This document shows positions 48,617-59,016 of a stretch of DNA of 64,000 bases, piece by piece. The notes beneath the pieces are model-generated. The model searched no databases, was not told the DNA's origin, and saw only the letters and a program-made list of their open reading frames with translations. This DNA is from Quillaja saponaria. Lineage: Eukaryota > Streptophyta > Magnoliopsida > Fabales > Quillajaceae. The position numbers were made by a program, and so were the translations under genes. Location of the stretch: contig CM055617.1 in assembly GCA_029379385.1 (NCBI GenBank), positions 12,309,532 through 12,373,531 of the forward strand, in the 5' to 3' direction. Each line of letters begins with the position of its first letter. Within the stretch, counting starts at the first letter, position 1.

Positions 48617-48872
48617 TTCCTAAGCCACTAGCTAGCTAGATGCATCATGTTAAAGGAAAAAAAAATTGAAAGTTGTTTTTTATTCTCTATTACAATAGTG
48701 AAAGACTAATTCCTCTTCTCAGTGCATTGCACAAACATGCAATGTATAGCAGCAACTTCATTAGAAAAATAGAGATAGACAGGAACCTAACACGCACTGG
48801 CTTGACTGTGATAGCATGTCCACCATGACCGTGGCAGCAGTTATAACGTGTAGATATCTCCATCACACGGGC
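48617..48872 (-). pseudogene. SEO-D: 3' end of another SEO copy
   Basis: The minus strand reads YNCCHGHGG followed directly by HAITVKP, the C-terminus of an SEO protein without the solo LTR found in SEO-B. The downstream flank matches 26893-27089. Nothing of the upstream gene remains: beyond 48872 the sequence is unrelated and leads into a Copia element. It lies on the 5' side of SEO-C, so it belongs to a separate copy. Confidence 0.85.
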
Positions 48873-49142
48873 TACATATAATCATGTATCAGCGTCCACT
48901 TTAGAGCTTCCAATTTTTTTCAGATGTTAATACAGTATTTTCTTGTAGTGTTTTCGCTGCTCTCTTTTTAGTTAATGCAATTTAAAAAATAAAAATTTTC
49001 ACTGCACTCAGTTTGCCTAACTGGGCCAACAGCATCGGTCGTGCCATTACCAATATGTTTCGCACTTTACTATTTCATGCACATCTTCCTAATACTTGTT
49101 CACATCCACAATTTACTTCCTCCTCTATCATTATTTATGAGG
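48873..49142. other. Short unassigned spacer
   Basis: I see no gene or repeat match in this 270 bp between SEO-D and the Copia 3' LTR. Confidence 0.4.
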
Positions 49143-49393
49143 TGTTAGAGTATAGAGGAGCCTGCAGCCCAGATCTGATAGTTAAATGAAAGAAGAATTG
49201 TATATTGAGATGATTTCAAATATATAATAGAGAGCCTCTATCTAAAGGCTAGAGATATTTACCTAACATAGTGAACCTAGACTAAGTATCTGCCAAATGC
49301 ATAATAGACAATTACATACAAATTTACCAACATAATAAAGATGATCGAGAGCATAAATTATGGGTAAATTAAGAGCCCTTGATTTATGCTACA
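49143..49393 (-). repeat. 3' LTR of the second Copia element, 251 bp
   Basis: It is bounded by the polypurine tract and by terminal TG and CA on the minus strand. No partner LTR is present, so its age cannot be estimated here. Confidence 0.65.
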
Positions 49394-52300
49394 CCTCTCC
49401 TTAAACTCAAGGTGGTTGATGAGAGACCAGGTTGAGTTTGGAAAGGAAGCGCTAAAAGTCTTTTATAGAGAATGACTTCATGAAGATTCCTGTAATCTAG
49501 TATGTGGAAGGAACAGGAATGAGTGATAGTGACATGACAATCAATTTCAATATGTTTTGTTCGTTTATGAAAAACACCATTGTAAGTAACTTGAATAGCA
49601 CTCTCACTATTATAGTAAATAAGTGTAGCGAAGAACAAAGTAGGATCATAAAATATTACACCCATGACCTCTAGCAACCACCGTAGCCAAATTAACTCAG
49701 TAGTAATATCTACAAGAGCTTGATACTCTCAGTAGTGGAACGAGAAACAATAGGTTGTTTTTTACTATACCATGAGATCAAAGAATCACAGAAGCAAATT
49801 AAAATCATGTAGTAGATCATCTATTAGAAAGATCCTATGCTCAATCTGCATCAGAGTAGACAGTGAGCTGGAGGGAAGAAGAAAAAGATAATGTAGACCA
49901 TGAAAAAGAGTTCATTTCACATATCACAAAATTCGAAGTATTGCAACATAACATACAGATGAAATAAAAGACATAAACTGATTGACACAATAAACTGTGT
50001 AAGCAATGTCTGGTCTGGTAACTGTAAGATAGATTAAGCTACCAACCAGTAATGATAAAAAGCAAGATTAGGAATAGATTCGACCCGTAGTCAACTTACT
50101 ATTTTCCCAATTCTCTTTCATAAGTGATGCGGCAATGTCACTATCAGATATACCTGATTTGGAAATTAGGTTAAAAGCATATTTGGCTTGAGTAAAATAA
50201 TAACTGAACTGATTAAAAGTAACCTCAAGACCAAAAAAATAATTAAGTGTGCCAAGATCCTTCATTTCAAACCACTGACAAACAGATAATTTAAGATCAA
50301 GAATGTCTGGAGTGTCAATACTTATGATAATTATGCCATGAACATACAGTAAAACCAAGATTAAAACTAGAATTAGTCTGCTAACGAAATAAGGCTAAAT
50401 CATAGCTACAAAAGGAGAATCCAAGCTGTGTCAATACATAACTGAATTTAGAAAATCGAGTCCTATGAGCCTATTTGAGACCACATAATGCCTTCCGAAG
50501 GCAGGAAACATGATGTGGAGAATGAGAAAATCCAAGTTGAGGCTTCATGTACACCTCCTCAGTAAGCTCTCCATTAAGAAATGCATTTGCAACATTCATT
50601 TAAAAGAGGAACCATCTAAGAGTAGAAGCAACAACAATAAGAGCTCAAACTGAAGTGAGACTAGCAACATAAGCAAATGTCTTCTCATAATCTATTTGTA
50701 CTCCTGTGTATATCCTTTTGCAACCAAACATGGCTTGTAACGTTCAATATTACTATTTACATGAGTTTTGTTCTTGTCCACCCACTTGCCTCCTACAATA
50801 GATTTCCCTAAAGGCAGATCAACTAAATCCTAAGTGTTACTTTTAATGAGAGCATCTAATTCTTCATTCAAAAATTTTTGCTAAAAAAGGTCACAAGAAG
50901 CTTCTTTAAAAGTTGTAGTTCATGCAAAGTTGCAAGTACGAAATAGCAATGATAATCTTGTAAAAGAGTATTAGGATCTATGGATCCTACCAGAAAAAAG
51001 GGTGCACCTCAAAAATAGATGGTGTGGCAAATGGTAAAGGATGTCTGGACAAGGAAGGCAGATTTGGAGTAAGGGCAAGAGGAGTTGGTTGAGCTAGAAC
51101 TGGAACAAGATTTGGAGCTGCAACTGGAATTGGAACTAACACTGAAGTTGGAATTGAAACTAAGTATGAGAAAATAGATCGATTGCATATTGGATTGACA
51201 ATTCCAGATAAGGTTGTGATTTTGGATTGTCAAATAAGGATATCTGGGTGAAGAAAATTATCTTCCCATAACACAACATGACGAGAGACTCTTAAACGTT
51301 TTGAAATAGGATCATAACATAGATACTCGTTTTAGCATGTTTCATACCCTAGGAACAAAATATGTGAGATTAGGGTTCGAGTTTATATGGTTCATGTTAT
51401 TAGAGTTGAACAAAACAGACACAACGAAACACGTAAAATACTGTAATTTGAAATATTACCATGTAAACCTCATAAGGAAACTTATTTTGTAAAACAATAG
51501 AATGAGTACAATTTATAGTATAGACTGCAATGAGAAAAGCTTTACCCCATAGTGACTCAGAAAGAAAAGAAGAGTGTAGTAAGGCATTAGTGGTTTCAAT
51601 AATGTGCCTATGTTTATATTCACCCCTACCATTTTGTTTAGATGTACCTGCACAAGAAGTTTGAGCAATAGTTTCTTCATGTGCTAGCAAGTGTAACAAT
51701 TGTGTGGATGTGTATTCTTTTGCATTATTAGATCGAAAAACTTTAATAGTGCAAGAATACTATGTATAAACCATTTTAACGAATTTTACATAAATAGTTA
51801 AAAAAATTCAAATGTTTTTCGAAAGATAAATCCATGTAAACAAGAAAAATCATCCAAATAAATGACAAAATAGTGACAAGATCTCCCTGAGTAAAAATTG
51901 AAGAAGGTCCCTGTATATTGGAATGTACTAAATCAAAATGACTTTACATCTTAACTCAATAATAGTAAATTGTAATTTGGACTATTTATTGATTTGACAT
52001 GGTAGGCAATTAAAATGATACTGACCACTTGAAATGAGTGGACGAAACTTGGATAACGATGTATGACTGAGGTGTGAGTGCCAAAGTTAAAGAACTTTAT
52101 TTGAGGAGACAATAGCAATGGATGGAAGGTGAAGACGATCTATCTTACACCATGTCCCAATAGCTTTTGCGGTCCGTTAGTCCTTAACAATGCAACCAGA
52201 AGAGTTAAGATTAATTTCACAGCCATAATCAATAATTTGACCAAGGGAAAAAATATTGTGAGCTAATGATGGAATGAGAAAGTATTAGAAATAGAAAGTG

Positions 52301-52640
52301 TAGATGTGGAAATATCTACTCTATGTTTAGTGTATAAAGTAGTACCATCATCAATGTGTATAGGAAAAATACAAGTGTTTGGTGTAGTGCAAGAAAATAA
52401 GGTAGAATCAGAAGTCACATTATTGCAGCATGTAGGATCAAGCAACCATGATTTTTTTACCTGAAGTTACAAAACATACAAACAAGGTAGAAAATGAAGA
52501 ACCAATGTTATCATTATTGTTACCATGCTAGAATTGTCTAGACAAAATAGATTTTGATGGCGAGATTTATTTTTTCAGTGATCAGTCTAATGCAAGAGAA
52601 GGTGGTGACTCATCAAAAACTTAGCGTTGAAACTAGTAGT
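49143..52640 (-). mobile_element. Second decayed Copia retrotransposon, 5'-truncated
   Basis: The 3' LTR is 49143-49393 (minus strand TGTAGCATAAATC to CTCTAACA) and is preceded by a polypurine tract (AAGGAGAGG, 49394-49402). The pol pieces on the minus strand are as follows. RNase H lies at 49540-49610 (NSESAIQVTYNGVFHKRTKH). Reverse transcriptase lies at 50068-50358 (LYVHGIIIISIDTPD, with the expected DD changed, then FEMKDLGTLNYFFGLEV). Integrase lies at 51400-51699 (CAGTSKQNGRGEYKHRHI, then LWGKAFLIAVYTIN). A protease remnant (LDPTCCNNVTSD) lies at about 52400-52445. Stops and frameshifts are many. No 5' LTR or gag start was found, and the right boundary is approximate. Confidence 0.8.
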
Positions 52641-53835
52641 GCCAGTTTAAACAAGCAGTGCCGTTTTGATCAAGTGGTCTTGGGTGACCAATTAGTGAAA
52701 GGCCTTTGACCTTATTTATCGACATATAAATTATTATGAGTCAATTAACAATTTTTGATTTATTTAGCCCTTAATTTATGTTAATATTGATATTATATTA
52801 GAGTCTTACTGTTAAAACTAATTAATTGGTATAAGGATAAGAAGCTCGTAGACATACATATAGAGTTAGCAACTAACCTTTAGCGACGTGAGACTGATTG
52901 ACAGATAGATGCCGAAGGTGGGGTCCAAACATATTTGATGAAAGACAGCCCACCTCTTTTTTTTTTTTTTTTTGAAGTGATAGTCTTCCATCAAAGGTTT
53001 TGAGTCACTTGATATCTCCTACCCATAACATGAAATCATCAGCATCCCTTGAATGGACTGAGACTGATTCTTGATAAATCGATTGCGCAACACCTAGTAT
53101 TAATGGAAGATAATTAATATGAAATTGATTTGCACTAACAGAGCGACGCCTCATATTGCAATATATACAGCACCTAAGATCCAAATTCTTGTACTTGAAA
53201 TATAAAATAGTTCAATTTCTTGCTAAAATTGGTAGATAACACCGTACAAATTACTATAGTTTATCAAATGAGAAGTCGGAATCCAACTGCTTCTGATTAA
53301 CTTATAATAAATTATTGCAGGAAGAAAGGAATGAAGGATGATAATGTCCAATATCTATTAGGGATTTTCATCATCAATATAAAAATGTGAAAGTGAATGA
53401 CAAAAGGGTAAATAGGTCATTTTCTAAATGTACCTCATGTTATATACATGTAAATATTAGAATCATTAAGGGTCTATTCTAATGTATTGAGTGATGTAAA
53501 AATTACATTCAGTGCAATCTGTTCAATTCTATAAAAAAATAAAAAATATTATACAAATTAAGTGATGTTGACTGATTTAATTATTAAGCCAATATCACCA
53601 ATAACTTAGCCCAAACAGTTAATTTTTATCCACATCCCTAATGCTTGAGTTCCAGTACTCTCAACATTTAAAAAGTAAAAATATAGAAAAATAACTATTA
53701 AGCCAATGGAAATACAAAAACACATTAGTGATTGAGTCCTTGACGGTGAGAGTGAGCATGAGTATTACCAAAAGTAGTGGTCGTCTTGCTCACACCTTCT
53801 ATCTCTCTCTATCTCCCCTTTTCTTACACCTACTT
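52641..53835. other. Upstream region of the secreted-peptide gene
   Basis: I see no gene here. A polyT tract lies at about 52957-52972. The last 35 bp before the TATA box are pyrimidine-rich (ctatctctctctatctcccc). Confidence 0.5.
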
Positions 53836-53843
53836 TATAAATA
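53836..53843 (+). promoter_or_regulatory. TATA box of the secreted-peptide gene
   Basis: TATAAATA lies 76-83 bp upstream of the ATG at 53919, after a pyrimidine-rich stretch. This implies a 5' UTR of roughly 45-50 bases. Confidence 0.65.
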
Positions 53844-53918
53844 AGTCCTACCCCTCAATTAGACTAACCCCATCAAACAATTAAGAAAAAAACCCATTTT
53901 CTCTTTGCTGAAATTTCC

Positions 53919-54197
53919 ATGGCTCGCTTAAGCATTCTGCTTCTTATTTTCTTGGTTGTATTTTCCTCACTGCAATCATGTTTAGAAGGAAGAAAACTTT
54001 TAGGTATGGAGCAGAATACAAAGGCTGTGCCATCTTCCAGCAGGCAGAGATTGCTTCTGACTACTGTACCATCTTCTACTCCAACCAAAAAAGGTCACGC
54101 TACAATAGTTAATGAGATACTCATTGCAAGGCACCTAAGTAGCACTATTGATCGAATTCTTCGGTCTGTGCCAAGTCCTGGTGCTGGTCATCGATAG
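53919..54197 (+). CDS. PIP: Secreted peptide-hormone precursor (PIP/CEP-type)
   Basis: The gene is a single exon of 92 residues. Residues 1-23 form a signal peptide (MARLSILLLIFLVVFSSLQS and following), then the motif EGRKLL, common just after the signal in this class. The middle is variable and Ser/Thr-rich. The C-terminus is SVPSPGAGHR, close to the SGPSxxGxGH motif of PAMP-induced secreted peptides and also like the SPGxGH end of CEP peptides. Mature peptides of this class are cut from the C-terminus, proline-hydroxylated, and sensed by leucine-rich-repeat receptor kinases at the cell surface. Two other VPS motifs (residues about 37-39 and 50-52) precede the C-terminal one, and the second is followed by a GH pair. 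The ATG is the first after the TATA box and sits in a good context (ccATGGc). A PIP-like assignment is favoured over CEP because FRPT is lacking. Confidence 0.8.
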   Translation: MARLSILLLIFLVVFSSLQSCLEGRKLLGMEQNTKAVPSSSRQRLLLTTVPSSTPTKKGHATIVNEILIARHLSSTIDRILRSVPSPGAGHR

Positions 54198-57100
54198 TCT
54201 GCAATTTTTGGATAGATTCGGATTATAGGTTACATTTAATTTAATTGTAAAGATAGCAAGTCTGTGTTTCTTTCCATCATTGTCTGTGGATTAATTTTGG
54301 TATATGCACATCCCTTTTGTATTACAAAGTAGAATACAAATTATGAGTACTACATATTCAGATCTTCCCACGGCTTAATTTGTATGCATACAAATGCTCT
54401 CTATATATCTCTCTTCCATGAAGAAAGAGATGACTCTAATCGAATTTTGTTTGATAATAATATATTGAAAAATAAAAAACAAAATGACATTGGGGAATTC
54501 CATTTTGAGAGTGCAAACAGATAAGGCCAAAGTGGCATTGATAAATATAATATTAGGATTTAATTGATGTCAAAATATAATTCGAATAAAAATTAACCTA
54601 TTCAGAATTTATTAAAAATTATCAGTCCTTAAAATAAAAAAAATATAGTTTGAACTTAATTCGAATAAAACATTTCTTGTATTTTTTATTTGTTTATCTA
54701 TATATATATATATATATTTCATTTTTTTTTCTAACAATCTATTTGAATTCGAAAACCGACCCGAGACAATTCAAACTTAAATGAATTATTATGCAATTCG
54801 AATTCAATAAGGTTAGCAGGTTGTCTACAAATAAAAATATGATCAATTTGCATTTAATATTTTAACCTAATTTGAGGATGAAATTCTTATCCATTGATTT
54901 GGTCTGATTAGTGAGAATTGCATGTCAAGTAATAGTCAGCCAAAAAGACTGAAAACGCGTCTCACATTATTTGAAAACCCATCTGTTTGTTGCCTTTCAT
55001 ATGTATTATATATATATATATATATATACCAGAAGAAGGACCCAAATTATATAATTTGATCATACTCAGAAAAAAAGAATAAAGGGGATCACCTCACATG
55101 CCCAATCATCATTTTATTCCACATCTCGTATAAATTATTTAGCATATTTTATTATTATTACGCAATTTACCTTTAGTCCGAAATCTTAATATGATATTTA
55201 TTTTACATTTAGTTAAATTAATTTTTGATAATTATTCTCCATTTACTAAAATTAATTCATGTAAATAAAAAAATTACTAATCCCATTTAGTCTAATAAAA
55301 TTATATATATATATAAAAAAAAAATCTTCAAATAATAAAATTTTAAAATATGAAAATATGTGCACTAAACACTTATTTAACTTATCTGACATATTAATCT
55401 TTTTTTAAAAAATACATTTAATTTATGGTCAATTGACATAATCTGGCTTTTTCAATTTTTATATAAAATGGACCCTCGATAAACTCATACACTACTTATT
55501 AACTTTCAGTTTGCTGTGTTATATAAGCCAATAAATAAATCTAACTTTTCTCTAACCATTGTAAATTATGTTTTGCTACTTTTGTTGTAGCCACCAAGAT
55601 TGACTAAGGAGAGTATGATAGCAATAGAATCAGCTTATTCTTTTTGTTTTCTTCCAATTTCCAATCTCTTTCAAGTCGTGTTTTTTCAAAATTATTAAAG
55701 ATCTTCAAATTTTGATATCAATTAGACATCGACTTGCAGTCTTTTCAAGAAATAAATGGGATTTTGATGGTCTTGACTCCTTCCCTTAACTTCTATAGTG
55801 ACTAGTCAAAGAATTAAAACTGGGGAAGTCTGTTTGTGATTGAGATTGACTAGTCTGTCCGAAATATTATCATGTTAGAAAATAAAAAATAAAAACACTT
55901 TCCAATTTGCATACTATGCATATTGTATGAAAAAACATCTATAACAATATTTATATAAATAAAAAGGAATAAAAAAATTTCATCTAAATAAAAAGGAATA
56001 AAGAAAATGGTTGGAGTGAGACTTTCATTTGCTGAAACATCTATAAAAATTAAAAAAAGTTAAAAAATAAAAATAAAATCCTTTTGATAAAAAGAAGACA
56101 GAAATGACAAAAAGAATAAAAAAAAATTAATTAGAATGGAAAAATGGACCATCAACGACAATTGGCCTATTAGCTCAGTTAATTAAACTGTTGTGCTAGG
56201 ATCTGTATCCTTTATTTTCCTTGCAAAACATGAGAATGGTCTGTTTTAAATTCAAGGGACACATTTTCTTTTATAATAACATATACTTTTGAGAGAGAAA
56301 TGATGAACCCTAGATTTGAATAAGAATCCTAACTGGCGCATGCAGGAGATTATCCAAATTCATTGTGCTAATAACACGAGGATGGCAAGTTCAAGACAGA
56401 TGTATGGTGAATTTTTAAATCAAGAGAACTCAGTTGTAATATCATAATTAATGTTTGATGCAAATAATATCTAAAATATATATATATATATATATCTATT
56501 GTTTTATTATTTTATTTTTGTCATTAAAGCAGCTTTACTTACATCTTACTTTCTCTGACAAGGAAAAAAAAAATTAAGTTATCAATATTATATATAGTAT
56601 TTAAAAGTGCTAGTTCAACTAGTAAGACATTCGAATTAAGGCAATATCCTAAGTTTGATTAGTAGCAATGTAAGTTTTAATAGGAAAAAATTTCATTCCG
56701 AACTGATCAGATAATCAATTTGTTTGGTTGTAGCTGGAGGCAGTGCAGTTATATTTTTCAGTTCTATAATTTCTTTGCACTCTTAATATTTAATAATTGT
56801 ATTATTGTCTTAATGTTGCTTTGTGATTTTACTAATATTCTCAAATTTCAACGAGAAGCATAAGGATCCTATGATAATTGACTAGTGGTCTATTGGATTA
56901 AGATTGTCTTCTAACTTTTTTGAATTTGCCGATTCTATTATTGTCAGTGTGTTGCTTTACAGTTTTGTTACTGCTTGCTACTGTCAATGACTCAATGTGT
57001 TGGTAAAGTTTATTTACAGCAAGTCTGCCAACTGCAATGCCATATATATGCACCAGCAACTAATTTACTGCATAACTGCAATGTCATATCTACATAACTG

Positions 57101-57809
57101 AATAAAAATGCTTTATATTTCATGGATTTGAGATTCATAATTTATGTTGGTACAGACGTTAAGTTATATATATATATTTTTTCATACAACCATATTTGCT
57201 GATGTCTCTTTTGTCTTTGCTGCTTGCCATTGCGGTACTGCATCATAATTTATTTATTGTTTTTTTAGGTGTTAACTGAACCAAAAGAAAAGTTTGTGAT
57301 AATCTTGTACTTAGAAAGACATGGTTGGTGACTAGTGATAATGTTTATTTTGTAATTTAGAGTTGGGACATATTTATTTGTATTGAATTTAAATTTGGAG
57401 CTTGGGAATGTTACTGCCACCAAGACAGCAACCATGATATTGTGTTGTGTATATTTGTTTACTAAGCATGCTATGAAATAGTATTAAGTATGGATCAGGT
57501 TAAACTGTAAAGTATTGGGGCCTTATTTTTTGGGCTAATTTAAGTTTTTGGGGCCAACTTTATGGGCCAAAAGTCATAATATTCACAGCTTAAAAAAACT
57601 GATGAGGTTTTTTTTTTTTTTTTTTTTAGCTTTTAATCATGCCCACTAATTTTGAAATGTAACCTAATCCAATGAATTCCGTTCGGTTTGATCAAAATCT
57701 CATATTTCATTTTTTTTATTTTAGGATACAAGGGTAAAGATTTTTTAAATTACTGGAATCCTCACGCATCTTTAGATTTTTTTTTTTAAAAGAATAAAAA
57801 TGTAAATTT
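54198..57809. other. Intergenic stretch with microsatellites and SINE-like pieces
   Basis: I support no protein gene here. TA microsatellites lie at about 54699-54716, 55006-55027 and 56478-56494. At 56168-56262, attagctcagttaattaaac followed by gttttaaattcaagg has the layout of tRNA-derived A and B boxes. At 56606-56673, gctagttcaactagtaagac followed by aagtttgattag looks similar. These may be SINE remnants. Neither folds as an intact tRNA by eye. Confidence 0.4.
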
Positions 57810-58190
57810 CCTTAATACTCATTCTCACACAAGTTGTCGCAAGTGCTCATTTTTTTTAATGATAAGCTCGGTAAAATTCTTTTATTATACTAGCATCCTT
57901 GCAAAAGCTCTAGCGCGTGCCTAGATAATTTTTCCTTTATTGATGGTGATCCATGTAAATTTTTATTATTATACTAGCATCCTCAAGCGTGTTCATATAT
58001 ATTTTCTTTTATTTGTGATAATCCATGTTAATTTATTATTATTATTATTATACTAGCATTTGAGCACACGCAAGCGCGCTCTTATGCTTTTGTTTTATTT
58101 AAGACAAACACTATAAAGTTTTTTTATTATACCAACATTTTCGCACGTGCTCAAATATTATTTTTTTAAGAAAATATGTAAAATTCTTTC
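57810..58190. repeat. Degenerate tandem repeat with a unit of about 80 bp
   Basis: The motif tatactagcat, followed within 25 bp by a gc-rich box such as agcgcgtgc or caagcgcgct and then a T-rich stretch ending in a variant of ccatgtaaatt, recurs at 57886, 57970 and 58050, with a weaker copy at 58130 (taccaacat). The spacing is 79-84 bp. An earlier, weaker unit lies near 57812. A lone related unit lies at 43680. Confidence 0.6.
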
Positions 58191-59016
58191 ATATGCATAC
58201 TCATATGCTAGGCATGTCAAGTTTTTCTCGAGATAAACTCTTTTATCAGGGTATAAGTTTCTTTACCCTCACACACATCTTCTATTTACATATAAAATTC
58301 AAAGTCGATAAACTCTTCATATAACGGACTCTATTACATAAAGGACTAAGCATTTGTTGGCTCTAAAATTATACATACAAATAGAAGACGCCCATGAGAG
58401 TGAAAACTTACACTCTAATAAAGTAAACGAGCTAATATATAAAAACTAACAAAACAGAAACCGATGCTAACCTGAATAAACGGTTCAGTTTTAAATACCC
58501 TAATTACGCCCTTTGGCCTAAAGAGTAGGATAGAATAACCATCCTCATATATACATACATCTTTTATACATATATAATATTTAAAGAATCAAAAGAATGG
58601 CACATCGTAAGCATATCAAGCAACCCCATTTTTCCTTTCTGACTTCAATCAATAAATAACTCTTTTCCCACATTTAGTTATATGTATTTTGGGTGTTTTT
58701 CCTTTCTGATTACAGAGTGTAAAGGCAAATCTGATTGTCGGTATAAGAGAATCACTGATCTTTTATATTTAGACATGAACTTCAATAACTGTCACCACAA
58801 AAACATATATTCAACCAAATCTGGAAGTTCCTATGAGAATGGTATATTCATTAAACCACTTTCCCCAATGAGACAAATGGGGTTTCCTAGTAACTTTACA
58901 ACAAAGAAAATTATTTCACTTTGTCCTACACTAATATCATCCCAACCTCACTTGGTAAATTCCAATTATGATTCAGCTCAGGAAGGTTAAAATTGAGAAG
59001 AAAAAATGGGGTTAGT
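58191..59016. other. 3' flank of ERD2
   Basis: It probably includes the ERD2 3' UTR near 58850-59016. No other gene is supported. A plus-strand open frame at 58682-58990 has no recognisable content and runs antisense to this flank. Confidence 0.4.

Noticed and set aside
53873..54088. Minus-strand open frame opposite the peptide gene.
   Set aside because: It is antisense to a well-supported coding exon with a TATA box, signal peptide and family motif.
56168..56262. Possible tRNA gene.
   Set aside because: It has A-box-like and B-box-like motifs but no acceptor-stem pairing or anticodon arm that I could fold by eye.
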